From assembly GCF_004197395.1 (NCBI RefSeq), contig NZ_SELS01000033.1, positions 1 to 64,000 on the forward strand: 64,000 bases of DNA, in the 5' to 3' direction. Positions 36,421 through 46,233 of the stretch are shown here, in pieces (the first letter of the stretch is position 1; the number at the start of each line of letters is the position of its first letter). The position numbers and the translations under genes are program-made. The notes under the pieces were generated by a model that ran no database searches, had not been told where the DNA came from, and saw only the letters and a program-made list of their open reading frames with translations. The DNA is from Paraburkholderia sp. UYCP14C. Lineage in GTDB: Bacteria; Pseudomonadota; Gammaproteobacteria; Burkholderiales; Burkholderiaceae.

Positions 36421-37674
36421 TCAACCTGTCACCTCTTTACCGAAGATGGCGCGGGCAATCACCAGCTTCTGGATCTCATTCGTGCCCTCGTAAATCTCGG
36501 AGATCTTGCAATCACGGTAGATCTCCTCGACGCGGTAGTGCGAGTCATCGGCCGCCAGTTCACGCATGAAGCCGTAGCCGCCGAAGATCTGTACCCCATC
36601 GCGCGCAAACTCGCCCGCAAGTTGCGTCGCGTACCACTTGGCCATCGCGGCCTCGGGTTCAGGGAAGGCATCCCCGGCATCCATGCGCAGTGCCGCCTTG
36701 AGGTACAGGTTGCGCGCGTTCTCGATCTCGGTCGCGCGTTCGGCGAGCTTGAACTGCCAATGCTGGAATTGGGCCAGCTTCTTTCCGAACGCCTTACGAT
36801 TGTTTAGGCGGTCGACGCAGTGATCGAAGGTCGCCTGGGCCATGCCGACACCGCTGGCGGCTATGCCGATTCGGCCATAAGTGAGCGTCTGCAGCGCGAT
36901 CTTCAGTCCTGCACCGCGCACACCTACGACATTGCTGACCGGGACGCGCACGTTGTCGAAATAGATGTCTGCGGTCAGTTGCCCCTGGTTGCCAAGCTTG
37001 CGATCCGGCGGCCCCACACGCACGCCCGGCGCATCCAGGTCGACGACGACCTCGGTCATGCGGCCTTCGTCGGTGCATAGCAGCACGACGAAATTTGCCA
37101 CCGGTGCGTTGGTAATGAAGCGCTTGCGCCCGTTGATCACAAAACCGGCATCGCCACAGACCGCATGGGTTTGCATGACCTTGACGTCGAGGTCCGTGCT
37201 GGCCTCCGGCTCGGTGGTCGCGAAGCTGCCGATGCGTTCGCCTGCCAGCAGCGGCTCGAGATAGCACTTCTGCAGTTCGGGTGATGCGTGCTCGAGCGCA
37301 TGGCCAGCCAAAATGCAGTGCACATCAACGATCGCCGCCACCGAGTTGGAGTAGTAAGCAAGTTCCTCGATCAACACTGCCGTGGCCGTGGCGGGGTGCT
37401 TTAGGCCGCGACCGCCGACCTCTGCAGGAAAAGGGATGCGGAACAGGCCGGCATCAGCCATCTTCTTGAACAGTTCTCGTGGAAAATTCTCGACGGACTC
37501 CTCGCGATGTCCGATCGCCCAGGCTGCAGGCCGCACATGTTCGTCGGCAAAACTCCGCACTTCCTCGCGGATCGCGAGGGTTTCGTGTGGAGTGGTCAGG
37601 TCATGGTAGAGCCGCGGCTGATGCCGCTCGACGGCGGTCTGGCGGGCGGAGAGTGAATCGTGGCTGTCGTTCAT
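36421..37674 (-). CDS. acyl-CoA dehydrogenase family protein
   Basis: About 417 residues: HREESVENFPRELFKKMAD and IGSFATTEPEASTDLDVKV for FAD, KRFITNAPVANFVVLL, KISEIYEGTNEIQKLVIAR with the probable catalytic glutamate, and a C-terminal helical bundle. It introduces a double bond into an acyl-CoA, giving electrons to ETF. The ATG at 37674 has AAGGG upstream. It lies with a CoA ligase, hydratase, CaiB and thiolase, a complete beta-oxidation-type set. Chain or ring specificity is unknown. Confidence 0.9.
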   Translation of the reverse strand: MNDSHDSLSARQTAVERHQPRLYHDLTTPHETLAIREEVRSFADEHVRPAAWAIGHREESVENFPRELFKKMADAGLFRIPFPAEVGGRGLKHPATATAVLIEELAYYSNSVAAIVDVHCILAGHALEHASPELQKCYLEPLLAGERIGSFATTEPEASTDLDVKVMQTHAVCGDAGFVINGRKRFITNAPVANFVVLLCTDEGRMTEVVVDLDAPGVRVGPPDRKLGNQGQLTADIYFDNVRVPVSNVVGVRGAGLKIALQTLTYGRIGIAASGVGMAQATFDHCVDRLNNRKAFGKKLAQFQHWQFKLAERATEIENARNLYLKAALRMDAGDAFPEPEAAMAKWYATQLAGEFARDGVQIFGGYGFMRELAADDSHYRVEEIYRDCKISEIYEGTNEIQKLVIARAIFGKEVTG

Positions 37675-37912
37675 GATGAAACCCTTGGGATTGGAAGATG
37701 TGTCGCCGCCATCGGGGGACAAATGTTCAAGACGTTCCCACTAAAAAACCGATGGCAGTGGTTACAGCGGCTAAAATGACTTTCCATATGTGAGTTCGGA
37801 CACTCCATGACCTGCGCCACAATCATCACCTTCGATGAGTGCTAAGCCTCCAGCATCGGCGGTTTTGCGGACATCCTGCTGGTCGCGAATTCGCACCTGC
37901 GGCAAGGCGCCA

Positions 37913-39559
37913 TCAGCTCTGGTCGGTCGGCAGGCGATAGCCCTTGAAGCGTTCGCGCAGTTCCAGCTTCTGCACCTTGCCGGTAGCGGTGTGTGGCAGC
38001 GCGTCAACGAACACCACGTCATCGGGCAGCCACCACTTGGTGATCTTGTCCTGCAGGTAGGCCAGGATATCAGCGGGCGCTGCCTCCTTGTCCGGCCGCT
38101 TCACTACCACCAGCAGCGGACGTTCCTGCCAGCGTCGGTGAGCAATGCCGATAACAGCGGCCTCCTGCACGGCCTCGTGACCGACCGCGGCGTTCTCCAG
38201 GTCGATCGACGAAATCCATTCGCCGCCCGACTTAATGACGTCCTTTGAGCGGTCAGTGATGCGCACGAAGCCGTCGCGGTCGATGGTGGCGACATCGCCG
38301 GTCGGGAACCAGCCGGTGTCGTCGAGGGCGGCGCCATCGTCGCCGCGGTAGTAGCCGCCCGCCACCCATGGGCCGCGTACTTTCAGCTCGCCGAAAACCT
38401 TTCCGTCGTGTGGCAGTGGGCTGCCGTCGGCGTCGAAGATCTCGATCTCGACACCGTAGATCGCGCGCCCCTGCAAGACCTGCAGATCAAAGCGGCGCTC
38501 TAGCGGCAGGCCAGCGTGCTTGGGCAGCAGATTGCCGATAGTGGCTGGCGAGCTGGTCTCGCTCATACCCCAGACTTGTATCACAAAGGCGCCGAAGTGC
38601 TTCTCGAATTTCTCGATGATCGCGCGCGGCGCCGCCGAACCGCCAACTACTACACGCTTCAGGCGCATGGTCGATACGTCCAGCTTAGCAGCGCTGCCCT
38701 CGATATAGTCAAACAGGCCGAGCCACACGGTGGGCACGCCAAGCGAGAAGTTGCACGCCTCGTCGCGGAGTAGACGGAAGATGCTCTCGCCGCCTACACC
38801 AGGACCGGGCAGTACCAGCTTGGCGCCGCACATAGCGGCCGCGTACGGGACGCCCCAAGCATTGACGTGGAACAGCGGCACGACCAGAAGCACGCTGTCA
38901 TTCGCCGACAACCCAAGGCCGTCGGCCGCGCAGGCCGCAAACGTATGCAGCACGGTGGAACGGTGGCTGTACAGCACGCCCTTCGGATTGCCGGTGGTAC
39001 CTGAGGTGTAGCACAGCGACGACGCGCGGGTCTCCTCGAAGACCGGCCACGCGTACTCGGCTGAGGCGCCGTCGAGCAGGTCCTCGTAGCTGTACAGGCG
39101 CGCCACATTCAGTGCGGGCATCTGCGCGCGCGAGCACAGTGCGACGAATCCCTTAATATGCGGGCATTGGGGCGCGATCTTAGCCACCAGGTCGGTGAAG
39201 GTGGTGTCGAAGAAGACGTAGCGGCTTTCGGCGTGATTCAAGATGTAGACGATCTGCTCGGCGAACAGGCGTGGGTTCACTGTATGCAGCACTGCACCCA
39301 TGCCCGACACGCCGAAATACAGTTCCACGTGGCGGTGCGTGTTCCACGCCAGCGTGGCGACGCGGTCGCCGGCCTGGACGCCGAAGCCGGTTAGCACGTT
39401 GGCAAGTCGCTTGGCGCGCGCGTGCAACTGCCGCCAGTCGCTGCGGAGAATGCTGCCGTCCACCTGGCAGGAGACGATCTCCCGGTCGCCGTGGTAGGTC
39501 GCCGCGTGCTCGATCAGGCCGGAGATGAGGAGCGGTCGTTGCTGCATCAATGCATGCAT
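37913..39559 (-). CDS. AMP-forming acyl-CoA ligase (AlkK-like)
   Basis: About 548 residues of the ANL superfamily. The ATP/AMP site reads [19 protein letters not shown], followed by [30 protein letters not shown] and [17 protein letters not shown], with the C-terminal lysine in [10 protein letters not shown]. The N-terminal pattern fits medium/long-chain fatty acid ligases such as AlkK. The ATG at 39559 follows AAGGA. It probably activates the acid that enters the surrounding pathway. Confidence 0.9.
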   Translation of the reverse strand: MHALMQQRPLLISGLIEHAATYHGDREIVSCQVDGSILRSDWRQLHARAKRLANVLTGFGVQAGDRVATLAWNTHRHVELYFGVSGMGAVLHTVNPRLFAEQIVYILNHAESRYVFFDTTFTDLVAKIAPQCPHIKGFVALCSRAQMPALNVARLYSYEDLLDGASAEYAWPVFEETRASSLCYTSGTTGNPKGVLYSHRSTVLHTFAACAADGLGLSANDSVLLVVPLFHVNAWGVPYAAAMCGAKLVLPGPGVGGESIFRLLRDEACNFSLGVPTVWLGLFDYIEGSAAKLDVSTMRLKRVVVGGSAAPRAIIEKFEKHFGAFVIQVWGMSETSSPATIGNLLPKHAGLPLERRFDLQVLQGRAIYGVEIEIFDADGSPLPHDGKVFGELKVRGPWVAGGYYRGDDGAALDDTGWFPTGDVATIDRDGFVRITDRSKDVIKSGGEWISSIDLENAAVGHEAVQEAAVIGIAHRRWQERPLLVVVKRPDKEAAPADILAYLQDKITKWWLPDDVVFVDALPHTATGKVQKLELRERFKGYRLPTDQS

Positions 39560-39788
39560 CGGAGTCCTTGATGTCTGTGTAAAACGCTCGCCGTGATCAC
39601 GAAGCTGCAGCCAAACTGCCGAGTGCCGCAACCAAATCAAACGAAGAGAAAAATAGCCACTTGGCACTGCCAAATCCAGATAGAAGCCTTCTTCCACTCG
39701 CCTGGCACTCAGTCTGTTGCACCGCTTTTCGCTTTGAACAGTCCATTCCAGCTTCTGGGTGCGTGCTGACGGGCCGCCGTCAATTGCT

Positions 39789-40721
39789 TCAGAAGGCCAC
39801 TTCGCCCGCTCCTTTCAGCGCGAGGATGTGGCGCGCGTCGTCTGGTGTCGCTATCTCCAGACCCAAGCCCTCGAGCATTTGGCGAACGAGCATGACCTGC
39901 TCCGCATTGGTTTTTGCGAGTTGCCCCTTGCGTAGCCACAACGAGTCCTCGAGACCGACACGAACGTGCGAGCCCATCGTCGCAGCCAACGTCGCGATCG
40001 GGATCTGATTGCGCCCCCCTCCCAGCACAGACCACTCGTAGTTCTCACGCCCCAGCAGACGATCGGCGGTGCGGCGCATGTGAAGTACGTCTTCCGGATG
40101 AGCGCCGATGCCACCCAAAATACCGAACACGGACTGCACAAAGAACGGCGGCTTCACCAGTTGGCGCTCTGCAAAGTGCGCAAGCGTATACAGATGGCCG
40201 ATGTCGTAGCACTCGATCTCGAACCGGGTACCGTTCTCCTGGCAGGTCTTAAGGATGTATTCAATATCGGCGAAAGTGTTGCGAAAAATTCGATCGCGAG
40301 AGCCCTCAAGGTACGACACTTCCCAGTCGTACTTGAGCTTGGGGAATCGCGTCAACATCGGGAACAAACCGAAATTCATCGATCCCATGTTTAGCGAGGC
40401 GACCTCGGGCTTGAAGGTTGCAGCCGGACGGAGCCGTTCTTCGATCGGCATAGTCGCGGCACCACCAGTGGTGATGTTGACCACGACATCGCTGCGCTCC
40501 CTAATGCCCTTCAGGAATAGCTCGTAGGCCTCGGGGGACTGATCTGGCCGCCCTTCGGGCCCGCGTGCGTGCAGATGTACGATGGCTGCGCCCGCCTGCG
40601 CAGCCCCAACGGCGGCTTCTTCGATCTCTGCCGCGGTCACCGGCAGGAATTCCGACATCCCCGGTGTGTGGATCGATCCGGTGATAGCGCACGTGATGAT
40701 GACTTTGCTTCCATTCGACAT
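39789..40721 (-). CDS. BKACE family beta-keto acid cleavage enzyme (DUF849)
   Basis: 310 residues with VIITCAITGSIHTPGMS, IVHLHARGPEGRPDQ for the zinc histidines, FEIECYDIGHLYTL, and the ending in AGEVAF. These enzymes split a beta-keto acid with acetyl-CoA to give acetoacetate and a new CoA ester. The usual HxHAR-D segment reads HLHARGP, a modest change near the metal site. The ATG at 40721 follows CAGGAG. A place in this cluster suggests a beta-keto acid intermediate. Confidence 0.87.
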   Translation of the reverse strand: MSNGSKVIITCAITGSIHTPGMSEFLPVTAAEIEEAAVGAAQAGAAIVHLHARGPEGRPDQSPEAYELFLKGIRERSDVVVNITTGGAATMPIEERLRPAATFKPEVASLNMGSMNFGLFPMLTRFPKLKYDWEVSYLEGSRDRIFRNTFADIEYILKTCQENGTRFEIECYDIGHLYTLAHFAERQLVKPPFFVQSVFGILGGIGAHPEDVLHMRRTADRLLGRENYEWSVLGGGRNQIPIATLAATMGSHVRVGLEDSLWLRKGQLAKTNAEQVMLVRQMLEGLGLEIATPDDARHILALKGAGEVAF

Positions 40722-41282
40722 TCTGTTCTCCTGGTCACGCCAGCTGCTGGCGAGGGGCACATGTCTCCGCGCTGGCGACGGTGACGCTCACCTTCGTTTA
40801 TGCAAATCGCTTGGCTGTCTTGGGGACTGCAGGTGTTTCCGGACCGCGCTATATTGCGCACGCCCCTCTTCTTCTATGCCGCACCAAGGCTGGGTTCCAT
40901 CTGATCAGCTCGGGTAGCGAGGTCATTTCTCTCGGATGCGCTCCACAAGTCTTCGGAATCCCGGTTCGCGGCTGGCCTCGGGACGTCCACGCTCCGGCAT
41001 GTTTGGGGGCAATGTCTGTGGCAAGATAGCCTTTTGAAGTTTGTATTTCCGGGGCGAGCGCTCGCAGCTGCATTGCGGCGTTTCCCGAATTCCTCTTGTG
41101 CTCGAGCGCCCGCAGTTCCATCTCGATGCGGTCGATGAGCTTCGCAATATCCAAAAGCTGCTCCACCGCCACTCGACGTCACGGGGCACAAAGCCTCCTG
41201 AGGCTGGGCAAATCCTGGTGCTCCCAAAATGCCCTGAGCGGGTCCGGCAAGCCTCTTGAATCAGCGCAACCGCCCGCTAGCG
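40722..41282. other. intergenic region, no supported gene
   Basis: About 560 bases between the BKACE gene and the CaiB gene. A GTG-initiated leftward frame (40849-41172) has a helical-looking first half (LLDIAKLIDRIEMELRALE) but no ribosome site and an irregular second half, so it is not called as a gene. It could be a degraded coding sequence. Confidence 0.4.
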
Positions 41283-42515
41283 TCAATCGAACGCGCCCAC
41301 CGGACTACGTCGGCTCAGCAATACTCGTCGGCGGCGCAATACCTCCAACTCCTCGGCAGACACGCCGAGCTCAGCCAACACGTGAGCATTGCATTCGCCC
41401 TGGAAATAAGGCAGGCCCGGCGCCGGCAACTCTGATCGGCTGAACCGCCACGGCGGCCCCGGCATCCGCAGCGTGCCGCCTTCGCGATCGTCGACCTCGA
41501 CGATCGCGCCCCAGTCTTTGGCCCACTCGGACGATGCGATGTCGTCGATGCTACGAACCATCCCGATCGCGAGTCCTGCCTCACTGACTTGTGCCTGAAG
41601 CTGATCAAAATCCGTGAAGGTAAGTACCCACGACCGCACTTCGGCCATCAGGCTGGCAAGGTGCTCGCGCCTCAGCGTGGCCGATGCGTAGCGCGGATCA
41701 CGCGGCAGATCGAACCGCCGCATCATCGAGCAGTACCGGGCGAATATCGGCGAAAATATCGGACTCCCGACGAGTGTCAGGCGCTGTCCGTCTGGAAGCT
41801 CTATGATCGGCGACTCGTTGGCGCTAAGCGCATACGGCTCGTCATTGACGTCCAGCCCCGAAAGCAGCGCCCCGGCACGCTCGTTGACCGAAATCATTGT
41901 CGCCGCCATCGAGACATCCACGTGCTGCCCTTCGCCGGTGCGCGAGCGGTGTTGCAGTGCGGCCAGAACGGCGATGACGCCTTGGAGGCCGGTATAGACG
42001 TCGGCGTGGCTGCAGGCGTCATTGCGCAACTCGTTCATCGCGCCGGCGTAGTGCTGCTCGAGGATGTGTGTCAGACCAGTCTCGGCGTGCACTGCGGGCG
42101 CGTACGCTGGCCGGTTGCGCCACGGGCCGGTCTGTCCGTAGCCAGTGATCGACACATAGACCACCGTGGGATTGAACTTGATCACATCCTCGTAGGCGAG
42201 TCCGAAACGCGCGAGCGTGCCTGGGCGGAAGTTCTCGACGATAACGTCGGCGTCACGGCACAACTCGGTGACGAGCTTGCGCGCCTCGGGCCAGTTAAGG
42301 TCGAGACTGATGTTACGCTTGCCGGCATTCAGCTGTGCGTAGTAGAGCGACATGGCGCCGACGTGCGGCACCCCGGCGCGACCAAGGTCGCCCGAAGGCG
42401 GCTCGATCTTGGTGACGTCAGCGCCGAGATCGAGCAGGGCTTTGGTGCAGCCTGGGCCGGCAAGGACGCGGGTGAAGTCGATGACTTTCAGACCTGCAAG
42501 CGGTGCGCTGCTCAT
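41283..42515 (-). CDS. CaiB/BaiF family CoA transferase
   Basis: 410 residues: LKVIDFTRVLAGPGCTKALL, GADVTKIEPPSGD, GKRNISLDLN and the catalytic Asp in CSHADVYTGLQG. Family III CoA transferase moving CoA between acids or racemising acyl-CoA. The ATG at 42515 is two bases after the hydratase stop and follows GAAGGGAAC; a much longer upstream frame is arginine-rich and rejected. It probably offers a second way of CoA activation in this cluster. Confidence 0.88.
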   Translation of the reverse strand: MSSAPLAGLKVIDFTRVLAGPGCTKALLDLGADVTKIEPPSGDLGRAGVPHVGAMSLYYAQLNAGKRNISLDLNWPEARKLVTELCRDADVIVENFRPGTLARFGLAYEDVIKFNPTVVYVSITGYGQTGPWRNRPAYAPAVHAETGLTHILEQHYAGAMNELRNDACSHADVYTGLQGVIAVLAALQHRSRTGEGQHVDVSMAATMISVNERAGALLSGLDVNDEPYALSANESPIIELPDGQRLTLVGSPIFSPIFARYCSMMRRFDLPRDPRYASATLRREHLASLMAEVRSWVLTFTDFDQLQAQVSEAGLAIGMVRSIDDIASSEWAKDWGAIVEVDDREGGTLRMPGPPWRFSRSELPAPGLPYFQGECNAHVLAELGVSAEELEVLRRRRVLLSRRSPVGAFD

Positions 42516-42517
42516 GA

Positions 42518-43276
42518 TCAGTTCCCTTCGAAGACGGCAGAGCCCGGCCCGGTTGCGGCAAAGGCCGCGAGGCCGCGCACGCGATCCTGGCTGGCCCACA
42601 TGACGTCGTTGATCTGCGCCTGCTGCGCATCCGCGGCCTGGACGCCGCCGCCTGCGGCGAGGTTCGCCAGACGCTTGATACCGCCCAGAGCCACAGTCGC
42701 GCCAGCGGCGAGCTGACGTGCCCACGACAGCGATGCGTTGCCCAGTTCGCTTTCCTCGACGACGAGGTTAATCACGCCCCAGCGCTCGAGGGCGCGCGGA
42801 TCGTGGCGACGCGCGAACATTGCCATCTCCTTGCCGCGCGCAGGGCCGGCACGCTGGACCACGCGCTGCACACCACCCAACAGCGGCAGCAGGCCGAGAG
42901 TGGCTTCGGCCATGCCGAACGATGCCGTGTTGGCGGCCACGATCATGTCGCATATCAACGCGAGTTCGAAGCCACCGCCCAGCGCCGCTCCGTGGACCGC
43001 AGCCACGGTCGGTATAGGGATGTCCTCGAGCACGGACCAAATTCTCTCGAAACGCTCCTGGTCTCCACGCTCTGCATAGATCACATTCAGGTCCGCACCG
43101 GCACAAAAGTGCCGCATCGAACTGCGCAGCAGGATCGATCTGCAGCCTTCCGTGAGCGCATGGTCGTATGCTGTCATCACGTCCGACAGCATCGCGTTGT
43201 CAATCAGGTTGTGCGGTGGCTTGGCAAGCGTCACGACACCGACGTTGCCATCTTTATGGTATTCAACTGTTGGCAT
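42518..43276 (-). CDS. enoyl-CoA hydratase/isomerase family protein
   Basis: 252 residues of the crotonase family: HFCAGADLNVI, the oxyanion-hole AAVHGAALGGGFELAL, and MAEATLGLLPLLGGVQRV. Glutamates equivalent to the two catalytic residues of enoyl-CoA hydratase are in MAEAT and GKEMAMF. Probably hydrates the enoyl-CoA made by the nearby acyl-CoA dehydrogenase. Tightly followed by the CaiB gene. Confidence 0.9.
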   Translation of the reverse strand: MPTVEYHKDGNVGVVTLAKPPHNLIDNAMLSDVMTAYDHALTEGCRSILLRSSMRHFCAGADLNVIYAERGDQERFERIWSVLEDIPIPTVAAVHGAALGGGFELALICDMIVAANTASFGMAEATLGLLPLLGGVQRVVQRAGPARGKEMAMFARRHDPRALERWGVINLVVEESELGNASLSWARQLAAGATVALGGIKRLANLAAGGGVQAADAQQAQINDVMWASQDRVRGLAAFAATGPGSAVFEGN

Positions 43277-43351
43277 GGTTTGTCTCCGAAGAAGCGCGAG
43301 TAAGAGCCGTTGCGACGGCCGCCGTTGTTTTGGTGGTCAGATGTGAGAAGC

Positions 43352-44371
43352 TCAGCTTTCCGCGAAGGCCAGCAGCGGCTTAGCGTCGTGAGCGGCGCGC
43401 TCCGTGGCTGCGAAAGCTTCGAGCGCATCATTGAAGTGATAGCGGCGCGCTGCGGGCGGCCTCAGGCTGCCCGCAGCCATCTGCTCGAGCAGACTGCGCA
43501 GCCCTTCGCCGCTTTCGAGCAGGCTCTTGCGTTGGAGCCATAAATAGAGGAACCAGCCACGTACCTCGGCAGCAGAATAGACAAGCGCCGGAGCAAAAAT
43601 CGGCATCTCGAAGGCTGCCGGTTCGGTCTGTCGGTGCGTCGACAGCGCTCCATAGACCAGCAGGCGCCCGCCTGGCGCAAGCTGGCGCGCCAGCGTAGCG
43701 CCGGTGCGTCCGGCGACGCAGTCGATCGCTTTCACGATGCCCTCGCCGCCGACAGCTTCCCTCAGTTGTTCAGGCCAGTTGTCTTGCGCTGTGCATATAA
43801 CGACGTCCCCGCCCAGACTCTGGATCTCGGCGACCTGCTCATGACGGCGTACCAGGTTGATAGTGTGAAATCCCTGCGTTTTGGCAATCTGCAGTACAAA
43901 ACGGCCGACCGTTGAGCCCGCCGCGCTCTGGACCAGCCAGTCTCCACGGCCTAGCTCATGTTCCAGCATCGTCATTGCCCAAGCTGTCATCGGATTAACA
44001 AGAGCCTGCGCGGCGTCCTCGTCGGAGACCGCCGCCGGCACCGGTATCGCGCGCGCAGCCGGGCTGATGACCTTCTCCCGCCAGGTTCCGGGCACGTTCA
44101 GCAATACCACGCGCTCCCCGAGCCGCGAGCTCGGTACTTCGCTGCCTACGGCGTCAATGATCCCGACACCTTCAGACCCGGGTGAAGCGGGCAGTTCGGG
44201 CTGACGCTGACGGGCGAAACGTCCGCGGATAACGTGCAAGTCCGACGGGTGCACAGGAGACAGCAGCATCCTTACGCGGAGCTCAGTTGGCCCGGGCGTC
44301 GGTTCGGGCAATTCGCATGATTGGACGACCGCTGACGGCTCGCCGTTCTTTTCGATTATCAGGGCTCTCAT
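43352..44371 (-). CDS. zinc-free MDR reductase, enoyl reductase-like
   Basis: 339 residues of the quinone reductase/trans-2-enoyl reductase branch of MDR proteins. SPVHPSDLHVIRGRFARQ, GSEGVGIIDAVGS, WLVQSAAGSTVGRFVLQIA for NAD(P)H, and VKAIDCVAGRTGATLARQL are present; no zinc cysteine cluster is seen. It probably reduces an enone or enoyl-CoA. First gene of the leftward cluster, facing the AraC gene across a 541-base gap. Confidence 0.82.
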   Translation of the reverse strand: MRALIIEKNGEPSAVVQSCELPEPTPGPTELRVRMLLSPVHPSDLHVIRGRFARQRQPELPASPGSEGVGIIDAVGSEVPSSRLGERVVLLNVPGTWREKVISPAARAIPVPAAVSDEDAAQALVNPMTAWAMTMLEHELGRGDWLVQSAAGSTVGRFVLQIAKTQGFHTINLVRRHEQVAEIQSLGGDVVICTAQDNWPEQLREAVGGEGIVKAIDCVAGRTGATLARQLAPGGRLLVYGALSTHRQTEPAAFEMPIFAPALVYSAAEVRGWFLYLWLQRKSLLESGEGLRSLLEQMAAGSLRPPAARRYHFNDALEAFAATERAAHDAKPLLAFAES

Positions 44372-44861
44372 GTGCTCTCTCCTTCACTCGCTCTATGTGA
44401 TTAATCATGGCTGGAGCCAGTCCTATCGCCAAGGTCTCTCTCTGCCGCTTTCCGGGTGATTTAATGACAGGACTGGTTTCCGGGCACCCAAGGTGTGGTG
44501 AGGCATGCATGTCATGCCAGCAGCGCCCTACGGGCGTTGCGCGATGGCACGCACGTGCATCGTTGCAAACTGCTGAATGTCCAGTTGATCGTCCCACGTC
44601 AACGCGTCAGGATGAAATCGTCGAAGTTCACACAAGGTGTTCAGGAGTCGGGTTCGGGCTGAGCTGTCACGCATGTCTATCGGTTATGCATCAAGAGATA
44701 CACAAGTGGCGGGACTTTCCTTTCCTCGCACCAGCGATCAAATACTTGAAGGCACCTCGGTTGCCTTGGCGATCCCCTGACAGCCCTCGCGGCGCGACGA
44801 CGGTAGGTGTTGTCGCCCTCACCCAGTAACGACTCTCGCCGCGGGGTAACCCGGATTTAAA
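44372..44861. other. long divergent intergenic region
   Basis: About 490 bases between the MDR reductase and the AraC promoter. No coding frame with a ribosome site is convincing; a 140-residue rightward frame is cysteine-rich and irregular and is not called. It probably holds the leftward promoter and remnants of lost sequence. Confidence 0.4.
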
Positions 44862-44890
44862 ATGGGGTCTATTTCTGCCAATATGGGGTC
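44862..44890. promoter_or_regulatory. direct repeats ATGGGGTC, 21-base period
   Basis: Two exact copies of ATGGGGTC start at 44862 and 44883, one two-turn period apart, just before the AraC-family start codon. Direct repeats with 21-base spacing are typical of AraC-family operators, so this may be an autoregulatory site. Confidence 0.5.
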
Positions 44891-44912
44891 ATTGGCTGAC
44901 TAGGAGAAACGA

Positions 44913-46016
44913 ATGACGTCCACGTCTAGAGCCGTGAACAGCGACGTGTTCGTGGGCCATGCCGGCGGCCCTCATGCGCCGACGATGATGCTGTTCGGCC
45001 TGGACGCACTTTTTGCCGAGTTGGCCGACGAAGGTATCTCCGCGCGGGAAGTACTGTCCGGAACCGGGGTACGAATTAAGCAGTTTGATGATCCGCGGAC
45101 GTTGATTTCGCGCCATCAACGGTTGGCCATCTATCGCAATGCCTACCATCTAGCCAAGCGCCCCGACATCGGCCTGCTCGCAGGTGCGCGGCAGCGTGTC
45201 AGCGACTTCGGTGTCTACGGCTATGCCATCGCCAGCAGCCCGACGTTGGGCGCAGCGCTCGATCTATGCATGAAGCACCTCCGTCATGCAGGTCCTGTAC
45301 TGCAGATTAGTTCGCGCATCGACGGCGATACCGGAATCTTGCGCAGCCACGATCCCTGGTCCATGGGAGACCTACTTCCATTCGTGGCGGAGTTCTGGCG
45401 CGCTTCGATCAACTCACTGCTCAGCCGCGTCCTTGAAGCGCCCTTTCCTTCAATCCGGATGTTGCTTCCCTACCCCGCTCCCGCACATTGGCGAGCTTAC
45501 ACGCGAACGTTCGGCTGTCCGGTGGAATTCGGCGCAGAAGTTATGGAATGGCACTACGACGCGAGCGCGCGCGAGCGCAAGTTGCCGAACGCGAACCCGA
45601 TGACAGCACTAGTGTGCGGGGACTTCTGCGAACAGGTATTGGCGGGCGTTGAAAGCGACTCGGAACTGGTATCCGCAATCCATGGCTTTCTACTCAGGCA
45701 GCCTGGCCGCTTTGAGAACGTTGATGTTCTGGCAGAGCGCTTTGGCATGTCGGTACGCACATTACACCGCAGACTGGCAGCTGAAGGCACATCGTACCAG
45801 GCGATTCTTGACGAGGTGCGGCTCGGACTAGCCCGTCAGTATCTGGATCAGACTTCGTTGACGATCGAGCAGATCGCGGAACGGCTGGGATTCTCCGACG
45901 CGTCCAATTTCCGCAAGGCATTCAAGAAGTGGACCGGTGCCGCCCCCGGTGCACAGCGGGCCGCGCGCCCGGTTACAGCAGGACAGACGCCGGTCGGCCG
46001 GCTCCCCACGCGATAA
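44913..46016 (+). CDS. AraC-family regulator with arabinose-binding-like domain
   Basis: 367 residues. The N-terminal two-thirds fits the PF12625 ligand domain seen in OruR-like regulators (LDALFAELADEGISAREVL, SDFGVYGYAIASSPTLGAAL). The C-terminal AraC HTH at about 265-350 has LAERFGMSVRTLHRRLAAEG and IAERLGFSDASNFRKAFKKW. The ATG at 44913 follows AGGAGAAACG. It probably controls the leftward CoA cluster and perhaps the reductase and thiolase genes downstream. Confidence 0.9.
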   Translation: MTSTSRAVNSDVFVGHAGGPHAPTMMLFGLDALFAELADEGISAREVLSGTGVRIKQFDDPRTLISRHQRLAIYRNAYHLAKRPDIGLLAGARQRVSDFGVYGYAIASSPTLGAALDLCMKHLRHAGPVLQISSRIDGDTGILRSHDPWSMGDLLPFVAEFWRASINSLLSRVLEAPFPSIRMLLPYPAPAHWRAYTRTFGCPVEFGAEVMEWHYDASARERKLPNANPMTALVCGDFCEQVLAGVESDSELVSAIHGFLLRQPGRFENVDVLAERFGMSVRTLHRRLAAEGTSYQAILDEVRLGLARQYLDQTSLTIEQIAERLGFSDASNFRKAFKKWTGAAPGAQRAARPVTAGQTPVGRLPTR

Positions 46017-46233
46017 CTCCACTCCCACAACGACAGCCGCAGGCTCTTTTTTTATAGTGCCTGTCTAGCACGTCACGGCGCTCCTGCCCGCCGCCGACTG
46101 TAGTCCGCGGTGGCATCAGATCACCTCCGTATTGACCGGAAAAGACCTTTCTAGCCTTTAGCGTTGGCCGCAGCATATGAGCATCTCGTCGCCGCCGGCG
46201 ATGTGCATATGTTCCCCAGCCGAAACTTCCGCC

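Noticed and set aside
40849-41172. A GTG-started 107-codon leftward frame
   Set aside because: Only its first half looks protein-like; there is no ribosome site and nothing recognisable, so it is noted only in the gap description.
44407-44829. A 140-codon rightward frame in the AraC upstream gap
   Set aside because: Cysteine-rich, irregular, no ribosome site; more like non-coding or degraded sequence.
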